From Diadema setosum (lineage: Eukaryota; Echinodermata; Echinoidea; Diadematoida; Diadematidae), in contig NC_092704.1 of assembly GCF_964275005.1 (NCBI RefSeq), forward strand, positions 5,600,048-5,664,047: 64,000 nt of DNA. The letters run 5' to 3'. Below are positions 21,481 through 33,904 of this stretch, piece by piece (the stretch's first letter is position 1; the number at the start of each line of letters is the position of its first letter). A program made the position numbers and the translations under genes. The notes beneath the pieces are model-generated. The model was not told the origin of the DNA, did no database searches, and saw only the letters and a program-made list of their open reading frames with translations.

Positions 21481-24400
21481 ATGGCTCCGACAATGCCGTC
21501 TAGTACAGTCGACGTAAGCATCAAGCTGACCAGCGGTCGTACCGCTAAGTTCCCCGTGCCCTATGGCACGACCGTCGCTGAGCTGTGCCAGAAAGCAGCT
21601 GCGGAGGAGAAAGCACCCGCGGAAGAAGTAACGTTGAGGTTCGATGGCAAGACGCTGAAGAGAAGCAAAACCGTCCGAGATTATGGGATCCGGGTGGAAA
21701 CAGTACTAAAAGTCAAGGTAATTGTTGTCTTATTTGATACTTCAAGAATTTTGAAATGTTAATATTTCAATGCATGTCACTCTTGCAGCCAGTACTGTTG
21801 TGAGTGTTGTGTAATACAATCATATTATAAGCCATTTAGTGTAGGCATAGTGATTCTGTAAACATAATTGCTTCCTTGCAGATATTCCAATGTTCCTAGC
21901 TCTCCCTGTCTATATCTCTCACTATATCTCTACCTCTTTATCTCTCTCGATCTCTCACTTCTGTCTGTATAAGGCCCATGCATGCATGTCGTGCATTGCA
22001 CAGTTATTTACTCCATTAGAGTGGTTATTAATGTTGATATCTGAAAACTAATTGTTACTGTGTTCTCCAAAATTGAATTTATTTTCATATTTCCTCTGAT
22101 CCTCTTCTGTTCATTTCCCTTACTCCATCCTTTCTCTTTCTAAAGCGTATATGCATAGGAATAGCTACTTATACATGCAGTGACTGGGCTGTGTATACAG
22201 TTGAACCTCTCGTATCCGGACAAGTCGGGACCGGGGCTCGTCCGGATAAGGGATTTGGCCGGATACGGGAGACTCAATGCTTTATACATGTAGAGTCTAC
22301 ATATATACATACACATGTACATGTACTGATGTAGCCCATGGTAGTACCACATGTAGTAATGTTTATACTGCAACCTTTTCATTGTTACACTCAGTAACAG
22401 ACCCCAAAATAGAGGTTCGTGTTTGCAAGAATGAAATCATTTTCTTTTATAAATTCTTGGGATGATTTACCTAAATAATTATTAAGAAATGTATCCGTTG
22501 GGAATCCCCCTTTCCTCCCGTAATTATTACAAAAGATAAAAGAATCACGGCGAGATTGCGTCCGGATAATAGAGAGATCCGGATAAAGGGAGGCCGGATA
22601 ATAGAGGTTCAACTGTAGTTAGCATAGGGACTACATCTGGTGTGACATCCACTGTAGTAATGTACATGGTTCATTATTATCTTTGTGTTAGGGTTTGATC
22701 ATGAAATGATTTTTACAGAAGTGGCATCCAATCACAATCAAATGTTTATTCTCTTGAGTATCAAATCAATCAGGAATACCCGTAGGTGTAGTTGCTGCAC
22801 AAAATATAAATTTCATGTAATGCCATGCAGCATTATAGGAGATGTTTTACCATCCTGGTAGTGGCACCATTATTTGATAGGAGTCAGCATACAGGTGTCG
22901 TATTTTCTAAAATGTCTGCATTTTTTTTAAAGAACAGTGTGCATTTACTATCTTTTTGGATAAACATATTCAAAGAAGATGATATCATTTTGTTCATTTT
23001 CTTTTCTTGCAGATGATTGTCAAGCAGACATTGCAGATGAACTTGAAACTTCCAAAGGATGAGGTTGTTTCCTTTTCGATCTATAACACATCTCTCCTTT
23101 CTGAAATCAAGAACAAATTACTGCAGGAGAAACCTGACATGCACCAAAATCTGATTGTTTTCAAGGTAAGTCTCCTAATCACTTAAATTCATCGGATGTG
23201 GGGGATGTTGGCAGGAGTGGGATAGGGTTGGGTGGTAAGTAGTGGCGGACTCAGGGGGAGCGCACTGGCTGTGCGCCCCCTTCTACTTTATTCTAACAAC
23301 AAAATAAATTTAAAAAAAAATGGGGGAGGGGGCATGCGCCCCCTTTTATTTTTTAATGGCACCCCCTCTTTACGAAATTCTTGGATCCGCCCCTTGTAAG
23401 TCATGACAGGTAGCTGCATTGAATTAGGCAGGTGTGTTATCTTGTATGTTTAAGGTTATTTATTATATCTCAGCTTATACTAAATATTACATCAATGACA
23501 GACTTACCCACTGAGAATACCCGTTTGTACAAGTATGGATGTCTGCATTTTTTAAATCTGAAGATTGAATCTCCCTTGCTACGAAGTCTTGAATTAAATC
23601 TTTGAAATAATCTCTTGTCAATGCAATAAAAGCCAAGCAACAATTCCTTTGTGGTTTCTATGCATCCCGTCTTAATGATATTGTATCTGTGTCTCAATGA
23701 ATATTTTAAATTGTCTTAAGACAGTGATGTCAACCTTATAAGAGTAAGAATAGTATTGTGGCTGAAGACCGACTATTGCTCTCAATGACTGCATGCATGT
23801 TTGTGTATAGACAATAGGCATATCAGAATTTATAATTCATGTGAAATTTTAGTTGATGTTTTACAAGTGAAAGTGGCAACCATGAAGAGAGATATTTCAT
23901 TCTCTCCTCTCAAAACTGATCTCATTCATTTTTGATCGGACTATTTATTATAATAATGACTCCATTTGATTCTTTAGTTGCATGTCAAGAAGCTTTTGAA
24001 AGTAATACAAGTTTGGTAAAATGAGAGAATTTTGAAAACGGCATTCATATTGCACCAAGCATCTGTGGGTATGATAGCTACATTTAAAGGACCTACCCAT
24101 ACTCAAGTTGTAACATGTTGGCTGTATTGTATTACTTCAAGATTGGTCAAATGGAGCTGAATCTGTCAAACTATGCCTACGAGGACTGTCTCGAAGATGG
24201 AGAAAAGATTGATGTGATCGTCAAGCGTCCGCCTGGAGCAGATGGGGAAGAGGAGGAAGAGATGGCAGAGGAGGATAAGCAGGTAAGCAATATGTGAAAC
24301 CAGATTTTCTTTGCACAATTTTGTTTTTATTTTTTTTATTGTAATGATTTTTTTTTTTTTTTTGTTTATTATGGAAGGAGATGTATTAGGCACATAGTTT

Positions 24401-27400
24401 GGCAGTCTATTCTGGAGTGATGGTTCAGGGGTTGAGTTTACTGTAAAGCCAGAAATGTTCGCATGTACTCTGATTTCACAAATTTTGTGAGAGTCAAGAT
24501 TTGCAAAATTTAACTGCATGTGAAAGTTCTTGCCTACATTATTTTGTAATGCCAGTGACAATGGGCTCCAATTTGCAAAAATTTTATTCTGCAAATATTT
24601 CTGGTTGTACAGTTTAATATGTATCTACATAATGAAAGGCAGAACACACTGTAAACCTAGAAATTTTCGCATTCCCTGAAACTTTCGTAAATTCTTGAGG
24701 AGCCAAGTTTTGTGAAAGCGAAATGGACGCAAAAGCCAGTTGTCTGCACAGTGCATTGAATGGCAGTTGCAATTTATTGAAGTTTTATGCCATGAAAACA
24801 GCTGTTTGCTCCGCTTTGGGAAAGTTTCCTGCCATGACTATTTCTGGTTGTACAGTTGAATGACTGATGTGTCCTTTGTTGTCTGCATGTGATCGTGCTT
24901 TCCTATATTATCAGTTCCCATGCAAGTTCAACAGCCCTTACAATTAATGGCAGTCAGATGAGAAATCTAGTGAAGCAGGGCATACCAGTCTGACCCTGTC
25001 TATTCAAGTGTATTGATCATGACAAGCAAGGTTTTGTTATTACCTCTGGCAAGGTTGATTTTAGCATTGGTTTGTTTGTCTGACTGAATCCACAACTTTG
25101 TTAGATAATTTTGAAGGATTCTTTTTTTTTTATCAGTATCATTAGCAAATAGCACCAACAAACTAGAGAATTCAGGCTGCTTGTATTTGAGGTGGGCATA
25201 AGTGCATTGAGCATGTGCTCAAGGCACAGCAGGAATTTTGTTAAAGGGAACATAAACCCAAAGAGCAATGTGGATTGAGTAAAAGCAGTAACAGTAGTAG
25301 AACACATCAGTGAAAGTTTGAGGAAAATCGGACAATCGATGCAAAAGTTATGAATTTTTAAAGTTTTGGTGTTGGAACCGCTGGATGAGGAGACTACTAG
25401 AGGTTATGACGTATGAGAGGACCACAATATAAAGAAAAAATAAAAGGAATTCCACAAAAATTCACTTTTCTAGCAAAATGAAAGAGTTCTTGACTAACCG
25501 CTATCAGAAAGTAGGGGGAACAAGTGCTACCCCTAACATATGTCAGTATCAAGTTAATGGAATGTGTAATTTTCATGAAAAATGAATTTTTATTGAATTC
25601 CCTGTTTATTTTCTTTATATTGTAGTCCACTCATACGTCATAACCTCTAGTAGTCTCCTTACCCAGCAGTTGCAACACCAAAACTTTAAAAATTCATAAC
25701 TTTTGCATCGATTGCCCGATTTTCCTCAAATTTTCACTGATGTGTTCTACTAATATTACTGCTTTCACTCAATCCACATTGTTCTTAAGGAAGGATTTTT
25801 TATCATTAGAAAGCAGAGCCAGTTTCAGCATAAAATGCATGTATGGATTGAAATGAACTGCTTGGTGGAGGTCTGCGCTCTCTGAGTGCTTTTCTAGTTG
25901 TTGCTGTTACTGTTGATGATAATAATTAAAATTCAGTATTTATTTTCCGTTAAGAAAAATGGGAAAATGTTAAAAATGAGGGATGCATGAAGTTCCAAAA
26001 TCATATTTTGGAACTGAGCTCTCTGAGTGCTTTTCTAGTTGTTGCTGTTACTGTTGTTGAAGATAATAATTAAAATTCAGTATTTATTTTCCGTTAAGAA
26101 AAATGGGAAAATGTTAAAAATGAGGGATGCATGAAGTTCCAAAATCATATTTTGTAGACACCAGATACCAAGGTTTACCACTTGATTGCCTGAACCCCCA
26201 CAAAGTAAAATGTTTATTTTGTTTCCCTGCATACAGGAAGTCTTGAACAGCTTTGCTGCCAACATGACATCGCAGCGTAAAGTCGATGTGGTATTCTCCT
26301 TCGACACGACTGGCAGCATGTATTCTTTGTTATCAACGGTAGGTTTTATCATGGACGACCCACCTCGCTACTTCCTGGTGTGTGTTGATACAGCAGAGAA
26401 TCATTGACATGAAGTGCTTAGCTACTTCATTACCCACTGCATTAAAGGCCCTAGTGCAATTGATGTACAATTGCAGCAACTAACTTGACACAAGTCAAAC
26501 TGTTAATATATGCTGTTACTGCACTGTAATAATATTTCCCACAAAAAACCCAGACAAACAAACAACCTAAAAAATTGTGCATAATATATCACCACAAGGC
26601 ACATATCGAAACCCAGTTCCTCTTCAGAAAAACTTTGTCAATAAAAAAGAAAGTTATCATCGTCATAAAATGTATATTTTAGAGCATGTAACAGTGTCTT
26701 TCTTTCTATATAACCATACCGTATGCTTTATGTGATGACACTAGGTGAGGGCTTCAAAACTTGTACACAGAATTTTGACCTTTGACTTCTTTGACCTTGA
26801 TTTTTGACCTATATTGTACATTGGCTACAAAATGCTACTCCTTCGCCATTTCTAACCCGATTTCGATTCCGTTTGCTTTATGTGATGGCACTAGGTGAGG
26901 GCTTCAAAACTTCTACATAGAATTTTGACCTTTGACCTTGATCTTTTTACCTATATTGTACATTTTGCTACTAAATGCTACTTCCGGCGGGGACATATAT
27001 TACGCACCGCGTAATTTCTACTTTTCCTTGTTTGTTTTATAAAGTTATGCAGTGGTATGTTTATATATTTATATGTTTGCATATGCATATGTTTGCATAT
27101 TTATATGTTTGTTAGGTCCAGGCAAAACTCCGACACTCAGTCACCAAACTCCTGGCAGATATTCCCAACATCCAGATCGGTATCATGGCCCATGGAGACT
27201 ACTGTGACCAGCACATCTATGTCCTGAGAAAGCATGACCTCTCTTCAGAAGTTCTTGACCTTGTGAACTTTGTCACAGAAACGGACCGCAGTGGAGGGGA
27301 AGGAAACTTTGCTGTGAGTGTCATTGGTGGATATACATAATTTTTTGGTCAATTTTTTTTCTCCCATATTAGCTTGGAAATGAATCCACAAACTGTTTTC

Positions 27401-30400
27401 GAAATAAGTTTTATAGATGTATTTGCTGTACAATATAGCTTTTTAAAATAATTTCTATGGATGTATTTACTGTAACTGTCATTACTGAATAGAGGCATAG
27501 GAACTGTACTTCTGAAAGTGAAATTCAGTGTTGTAGGGTCAGCAGAAAATACGTTGTTTCCCAAAGACTTTGATTAAAAACAATGAATGCTGATGCATAT
27601 GTGACAGAAAACAGAAAACAAAACACACAAACAGACAAAAAACGAACAAATGTTCAAGTATTTCTGTCACATTAAACAAGATGTCTTGAAATCTCATGAT
27701 GTGTTTTGGTTCATAGGTCTTACTTTGACTATAAGCAAAACAAATTGATGTGTGCTATGTATATAATCATGTTTGTAATTGTACTGTTATTCCTTCCAAC
27801 AACTTGCGGGTACACACAGTACTTTTCATGTTTTTGACATAAGTTTGCACTATCCACTTTTTTTTTTCCAGTGTTACGAGTGGGTCTTGAGACATGCGAA
27901 CAATCTGTCCTGGCGAGAGGACGCAGCCAAAGCTCTGGTCATCATCGGTGATGTCGTCCCACACGAGAAGTCTTACACCACTGAACAGGTGGACTGGAGG
28001 GCAGAACTTGATGACTTAATCACCAAGGAAGTCAAGGTAATGTCCCCTCCCCTCAAAAAGATGAATAATTATAGTAATCATAAAATGTTGATAAAACAGA
28101 AGTCATAAGGTACATGCAGACACTATATATATACAGAATATGAATTAATTTTTTTTTTTCTGATACTTTTAATTGTAATATTTACACACTTTGTACTACA
28201 ACTGACTCATTGCTTTGATAATGCATATAGAATTAACATGTGCCACTTCCATCGCAATTATGTCCATGGAATGCATTTTCCATGAGTTTAGTACAGTTTC
28301 ATTTTGTTTATTTCTATTCTTGTTTTGTTTTTTGCTTATATTCTCTCTTGTTATTTTTGTCATGTTATGGTACATCACAGTCTAGCAATTAAAGACATTA
28401 TGTTTTGATGTTTTTTAGGTGTACGGAGTGCAGGCACGCAGCTATGAACCAGCCAACTCTTTCTACGGGTACATGGCACGCAAATCTGGAGGTGCTCATA
28501 TCAAATTCCAGCACTTTGGTCTTATCACCGACATGTTCCTTGCAGGTAGGACTGCCATTCTCTTCATGCTACCGTCTTGTGTACGTGGAACATTAATTTG
28601 GATGATGCCCTCATCTAGAGATTGAAGCAAAATATATATAACTATTGGTATTACTGATTCTAAGTATTGATAATATTTTGCTTTTAATTGTTCAAAGGTG
28701 CACAAGCAGAAAGTCAGCATCAATATGTAATTAGCAGTAGTTATCATAAAATGTAAAGAAATTTGGGGAATTGCTATAAGGAAGAAAGTTATCAAGTATC
28801 CCCCTTTAATCAAAGGAAAGGTCCTAAATAGACCGATTTATACAAATCAAACATCCGCATAGCGATTTTTACAACATTATTGTAACCACTGTGAAATATC
28901 AGAAGATATCTCTCACAAGCAGTAGTGTTATTTTCAATTTTGTGTATGTTCAGTAATATCAGATGAGCAGAGTAACCAGGAATATATTACGACCTTTTAA
29001 AATTATGATATCTCCTCATATTTACAGTGTGCTACCGAGAGTCCGGAGATGACCAGCTCAAGGCGTATGTAGATGAGATGAAGAACGAAGGAAGGATGAC
29101 AGAGGAAATGATGGATGTGATGCAGCAGTTAGAGAAGAAACCAGAGGAAGAGGAGGAAAAGAAAGAGGAGGAAAAGAAGGAGGAGGAGAAGAAAGAGGAA
29201 GGAGCAGCAGCTGAACCTGCGGGTGCAGCAGCAGCAGAGCCATCACCACAGAGACTGCAGGTGAGAAATCAGACAAGATGGAGAATTTTCAGACATTTTT
29301 ACAATAAATGTTTTTAACGCATCCATGACAAACTATCATATGTTGGTAACTTAATAACCATCACATGCAGGATTGACATTCATGGCAAACTACATCTTTC
29401 AATCAGTAAATCAAGGCCCTTTGGCAGGGACTTTAAAGGGATAGTACAGTTTTGGTGGAGATGAGAATTGGGTTTTTAACTTTTTGCGAGATACCAAGAA
29501 AACACTTATGATATAGTACAGAACATACCATTTTAAGAGGAATTCAAAGTTTATTTGACGAAAATCGGGTTTGGAATGACTGAAACATCAAAAAACAAAG
29601 TAAAACAAAGCGATCGTAATAAAGTGTGGGTCCCACACTTTATTAGAATCGCTCTTTTTTGATATCTCAGCCATTTCAAAACCAATTTTCATCAAATAAA
29701 CATTGAATTCCTCATAGAATTACATGCTCTTTCACATTTTATAAGAGGTTTCTCATTATCTCACCAAAAAATGTTAGAAACCTGAAATTAGGTCTCAACC
29801 ATAACTGTACAATCCCTTTAAAACGTTGAGGACGGTTTGATTTGGCTACAACACGCATTTCCCATATACGCTTGCCTGAGTATACTCTAGACTCGTCCTC
29901 AACGGGTTAAGCCATCAGTCCTGTAGTTGCTGGCTTACAAGCATCCATTGCTTTCCTAGCAGCAAAGTAAAATAAATCAGTAAAGATAACAGGGATATGT
30001 GCCAAAAACATTGATTAAAGAGACAAATAAAACAACAAAATGACAACAATGAAAAATGACCAAAACAAAGAGACAAAAAGGCATCTCATACTAAGCAAAT
30101 CTCGGACAAGGAAAGCTCACAACAAAAAGGGAAATGATTTGCCATTCTAATGAGCATGGGACCTTAACCTGTTGAGGATGGACTTATTTTGCTATAGCGC
30201 GCATTTCCCATAGACACCTGCCCGAGTATTCTAAGGACTCGTCTTCAAAGGGTTAGAAGGAGAGAGATGTTGGTAATACTGATGTTAACATTGCACTGGA
30301 AATTTCCATCACACAATGATTGTAAACATTGTCATCTCTTTTGTCTGCGCAGGAGGAGGTTTACATCGCTGAATCGTGGTGGGATGAGAGTTTGGACCAA

Positions 30401-30544
30401 CGAACGAGGGTGGCATTCAACTACGATGCCGACAACGACAGCTGGAGCCGAAACAGCATCGACCACAACTCCCCCAACCTAGATAGGTCATCGACGACTC
30501 GTAGAAAGTCCAAGAAAATGAAGAAGGGCTGCGCTCTGATGTAG
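21481..30544 (+). CDS. Ubiquitin-like/VWA domain protein with polybasic CaaX tail, tandem paralogue 2 (9 exons, 515 aa)
   Basis: Exons: 21481-21717, 23013-23165, 24142-24282, 26237-26338, 27116-27313, 27872-28036, 28419-28545, 29028-29260, 30353-30544. Intron phases match paralogue 1 at every position. The start is ACCATGG, a good initiation context. Residues 1-79 and 80-168 are two ubiquitin-like folds without terminal Gly-Gly. The VWA domain (about 193-395) has an intact MIDAS loop, DTTGSM at 200-205. The Glu/Lys-rich segment is nine codons shorter than in copy 1. The C terminus reads RRKSKKMKKGCALM: a CaaX box (CALM, Met favours farnesyltransferase) next to a polybasic stretch, the layout that anchors K-Ras-type proteins to the plasma membrane. 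Membrane attachment and metal/partner binding by the VWA domain are inferences from family knowledge. I know no named animal protein with this exact architecture. Confidence 0.92.
22196..22616. mobile_element. pogo/mariner-like MITE with CCGGATA repeats
   Basis: The ends are TACAGTTGAACCTCTCGTAT and the mirror ATAGAGGTTCAACTGTA, with TA at the outer edge. CCGGATA or TATCCGG occurs repeatedly in the terminal parts, as in Tigger/pogo-derived elements. It lies in intron 1 of paralogue 2. Confidence 0.8.
23239..23394. mobile_element. hAT-like MITE, AGTGGCGGA...GGATCCGCCCC ends
   Basis: Same family as 19492-19648. GTAAGT lies immediately outside both ends. The body has mirrored GCGCCCCC and GGGGGCATGCGCCCCC blocks. 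It lies in intron 2 of paralogue 2. Confidence 0.7.
24440..24613. mobile_element. MITE, ACTGTAAAGCCAGAAAT ends (copy a)
   Basis: ACTGTAAAGCCAGAAATGTTCGC-type left end mirrors ATATTTCTGGTTGTACAGT at the right. A second copy begins 35 bases later. Both are in intron 3 of paralogue 2. Confidence 0.65.
24648..24856. mobile_element. MITE, ACTGTAAACCTAGAAAT ends (copy b)
   Basis: Begins ACTGTAAACCTAGAAATTTT and ends TATTTCTGGTTGTACAGT, the same family as copy a, with diverged interior. Confidence 0.65.
25036..25902. repeat. Widespread invertebrate repeat (CTCTGGCAAGG...GGTGGAGGTCTGCG), split by a nested MITE
   Basis: The left part (25036-25125) reads TTACCTCTGGCAAGGTTGAT and then TTGGTTTGTTTGTCTG. 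The right part (25826-25902) reads CTTGGTGGAGGTCTGCGCTC and then TGAGTGCTTTTCTAGTT. From memory this is one repeat family common in marine invertebrate genomes. The TTAA element at 25241-25788 lies between the two parts. Confidence 0.55.
25241..25788. mobile_element. Long-arm MITE with TTAA borders, about 550 bp
   Basis: TTAAAGGGAACATAAACCC and AGCAATGTGGATTGAGT at the left are mirrored by ACTCAATCCACATTGTTCTTAA at the right. The arms extend about 200 bases on each side (AGAGGTTATGACGTATGAG against CTCATACGTCATAACCTCT). TTAA borders suggest a piggyBac-type target. Confidence 0.8.
25877..26158. repeat. Direct tandem duplication, period 141 bp
   Basis: Two adjacent, nearly identical units start at 25877 and 26018, each beginning GCTCTCTGAGTGCTTTTC and each containing TATTTATTTTCCGTTAAG. 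They differ by a few bases. The duplication starts inside the right end of the invertebrate repeat and ends about 80 bases before exon 4 of paralogue 2. Confidence 0.9.
26730..27035. repeat. Interspersed repeat with an internal duplicated unit
   Basis: CACTAGGTGAGGGCTTCAAA, TTTTGACCTTTGAC and CTATATTGTACATT each occur twice, about 140 bases apart. The end (CCGGCGGGGACATATATTAC, then GCACCGCGTAATTTCTA) resembles a repeat terminus. It lies in intron 4 of paralogue 2. Confidence 0.6.
29433..29821. mobile_element. TTAA MITE, AGGGATAGTACAG...CTGTACAATCCCT ends (copy a)
   Basis: TTAA borders lie at 29433-29436 and 29818-29821. Long mirrored arms contain AAAACAAAGTAAAACAAAGC and AACCAATTTTCATCAAATAA segments. 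It lies in intron 8 of paralogue 2. Confidence 0.85.
29818..29910. mobile_element. Short TTAA MITE, GTTGAGGACG...CGTCCTCAAC ends (copy a)
   Basis: Ends TTAAAACGTTGAGGACGG and CGTCCTCAACGGGTTAA. It shares its left TTAA (29818-29821) with the neighbouring element. Further copies lie at 30164-30256, 39013-39109 and about 42230-42332. Confidence 0.8.
30164..30256. mobile_element. Short TTAA MITE, GTTGAGGATG type (copy b)
   Basis: Ends TTAACCTGTTGAGGATGG and CGTCTTCAAAGGGTTA. The core ATTTCCCATAGACACCTGCC is shared with the other copies. It lies about 100 bases upstream of exon 9 of paralogue 2. Confidence 0.75.
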
Positions 30545-33515
30545 ACGACACTTCCATTCCCATATTGAAGGGAACAGACTTTGGCTTAAAAAAGCGTACC
30601 GCAATGGGTTGATGGATTCTTGTGTCTACTTTCCAAGACAACTCTCATGCAGGGCTTGTTGGATGTACCAGCTACTCTCAAGGACTGGTTTGCTAGGCTG
30701 GTTATATAGCCCATCCAAGGAAAATCTACCATCAGTGATGCCGTGTGAGTTTAATTGGTGGTGATTTGACAGTGTGAAGTTTGACGCATTGACGGTAATC
30801 ACATTTCACTGTGTTGGGATGTATAACTGCCAGTTTGGTTGGAGGAGCAACCTGACAAAACACAAACTTTATGTGCTTCCATTATCAGTTGAATGATTTT
30901 TGATTCCAGACATTTATCCTCAAGTTTTCCTCATATATGATATAAAAAAGCAGATGTATACTAACACACAAGAGGACCACTATGGCTGCTTTTGTTCAAG
31001 TCCTTTATGGGATAGATTTTAATCCTTAGTTTTGTATTTTTTCTACTGGGAATTAATGATATAAATGAAAAATAACTGAACCCTAATTGATTTTGAACCT
31101 TGATTAACAGTGAGTATGACAGCTTTTTGTTGCATTATGTGTTGTCACACAACAAGAGATTCCATGTCTTTGTCCTTGTTTGATTATGCAAACCTCAACC
31201 AAGCAAGCTAGGCATAATAATGGGCATTATATTCAAATATTAATGATGTTATATTCTGTTACTTTGTTATACATGTATTAGGATTAAATTTGCAGAAAAT
31301 GATAAGTCTTTCATAGAATTAGTGTTGGACTTCAGTGACAGGAAGTTACATTTATCCTCTGTTTTTTGTTTGTTTATTAAGATGTAAAGTGTGTGTGTAA
31401 AATGTGAGCCTGAAATCTCAAAGTCTGCTCTCTATACTGACATAAAAAGAAGCATTTTAGATAATAAAGAGTTTGAAATATGTCATGTGAGCTGAGCTTG
31501 GTACGTTCTGTGCTTAATATTTGTAAAACAATTTCTTTGAAATATTGGTGTACTGTCATGTTAACTGTGCACATTCTCATGGTCACTTTTGCCGATGTGG
31601 TCCTTTCCTACCTGCTTATCAGTCTTCCATTTCAGGAGACCTGTGCTACTTAAGACATAGGCCTATGTAAGTGAAATCATACATGTTTTCCATATACAAA
31701 TGTATCCTGACATTTTTTTTTTTGTTCATGTGGTATATATGCTGAAGGTTTTTTATGCTTATGTAAAGAGAAAAAGTGGCAAAATTTTACAAATTGATTT
31801 AACTGGGTACTGAAATACTGAGTCTACTAAACTTATCAAAACTGCCATGACTAGCATCTAGCTCAAAGTACCACTCACTTTGTGTGTGCAATTACTAGTA
31901 GGTTTTAAATTGCAGTGACATGGTAAAGAAACTGCGTATCGTACTGTTTCTCTAGTAGTAAAAGCTTCAGATTTAGCCAGATTACACCATGCTTGTCTGC
32001 ATTTTACTTCCTTGCAGACCTTTAAATCATTCAATTGTAAAGATGATTAAACAGATTCTTGGGTACTCTCCAAAGGACATAGCCTCAGGAATTTTCTTCT
32101 TTTACTGTGGAAATAAGCCATTAATTATAACATATAGAAAAAGCACATGAGTATACAAACACATAGTCATGATATTATATTCAAAGTCATGTGCTGAAGG
32201 GGGCAAATAAGAGCATTTGCCTCCCCCACCCCCAATATATTCAGAGGATCCCAGTTCATGGGACAACAATGCACACCACCAGGAAACAAAATGTAAATAT
32301 AACTTTTTTTATAACAAATTTATTATGTACAATTATGTAAACATAAGAAAATAGAATGTATAACATTTTTATAACAAACTTAGAATAATTTATGGGAAGA
32401 ATTTAAAAATGTAATACCTTAAAAAGTATCCTTGCCCCCTCTCCTATAGAAAATTTTATATCACATCAAATGAACTTCCATTGATAATGTTTCTTGTGTG
32501 TTGGATGAAATTGTGCACAGATTTTGTGTGAAGAGCCTGAAAATGCGCAAAGGCCTTTTGTAGGGAATACATTGTACAGTACCAATGTTTACCAGTCATT
32601 ACCTGTCATTGTCCCATGCTGTTGTGTAGACACACATAAATACTGAAAATCTAAGAAACATGGTTATTTTCTTCTTACGACTGTCTTTGTATCAAATTCT
32701 TCATCAAAAGGATTAACAGTTGAATGAATAACAGTTGAAGGTACATGTATATTGTAATATAGCATAAAATACATGTATTTGGTACTGATATACAGAAAGA
32801 TATATGATGTCTGCAGATATGGGTTATATTACATGAACTTGTAAATTTATGTGCAATTTCATTACGCATTACAGTAGCATGCCAGTTTGATATCAATTTG
32901 TTTGTTCTTTCTCTAGTACATCGATTTAGAAAGCATGATTTGGTGCATTTTACGTTTTACATCTCTTCTATGTGATAAATATGTAGTAAATAAAAGCTGT
33001 GTACTTGATTTTATCACTTTTTTCTAACAGGACCACTTTATAAATATTTATTACGAACCAATGCAATATTGGGTCTTACTTTTTTGTGATTTTTTTATGA
33101 GAGCATTTTGTTTACACATTTCATTTTACTGCATGAAATGCATATCTTTGTATATGAAATACATTGTATCTATCTTGTACATGCACCTTTTTGTGCTAAT
33201 AAAAGCATTTGTGTGTACAATGTAAGGATCAAATATGGTCTACTTTTACAATGTAAGGATCAAATATTGTCTACTTTTACGTTAGTCAAGCAACAGTAAC
33301 TAGTTCTTATTTATTAGTGAGTGCTGGTGGGAATGAGAATAAACAGGAAATTCTACATGTCCAACATGATTGAAGTGGGTGGATTGTGTTTGGATGAGAG
33401 GCATGTTAATTTATTCATTTATTCACACAACTTACTTCCCATCATGCAATAGGGTTTGTGACGTACCCCTCTATCATTCAAAGTCTCACAAATATCTGAC
33501 TTTGAGCTTTACACA
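30545..33515 (+). other. 3' UTR and flank of paralogue 2
   Basis: No further coding exon is seen. AATAAA signals lie at 31463-31468, 32989-32994 and 33198-33203. The last is followed by GTGTGTAC, a GT-rich element. A duplicated TACAATGTAAGGATCAAATA segment follows at 33217 and 33248. The true 3' end cannot be chosen from sequence. Confidence 0.4.
33198..33203 (+). terminator. Candidate polyadenylation signal, paralogue 2
   Basis: AATAAA followed about 8 bases later by a GT-rich stretch. Two upstream AATAAA sites compete. Confidence 0.3.
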
Positions 33516-33904
33516 TTAAAGGGTGTGTACAGTTCTGGTCGAGGTGAAGATTTAGCTTTTAACGTTTTGCGAGAAATTCAGAAATCACTCTATGAAATGT
33601 CAAAGAGCATGCAATTATAAGGGGTATCAAAAGTTTATCTGATGAAAATCGGTTTTGAAATGGCTGAGATATCCAAAAACAAGGTGAAACAAAGAGATCC
33701 TAATAAAAGGCATGGCCTGTAGTCTTTTAGTATCACTTTTTTGGATATCTCGGCCATTTGAAAACCAATTTTCATCAAATAAACGTTGAATCCTTCTTAA
33801 AATTACATGCTCTTTCATATTTCATAAGAGGCTTCTCATTATCTCACTAAGGAATGTTCAAAACATGAATCCCCACCTCAACCAGTACTGTACAGTCCCT
33901 TTAA
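33516..33904. mobile_element. TTAA MITE, AGGGTGTGTACAG...CTGTACAGTCCCT ends (copy b)
   Basis: Same family and length as 29433-29821. TTAA borders lie at 33516-33519 and 33901-33904. The arms include AAACCAATTTTCATCAAATA. Confidence 0.85.
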
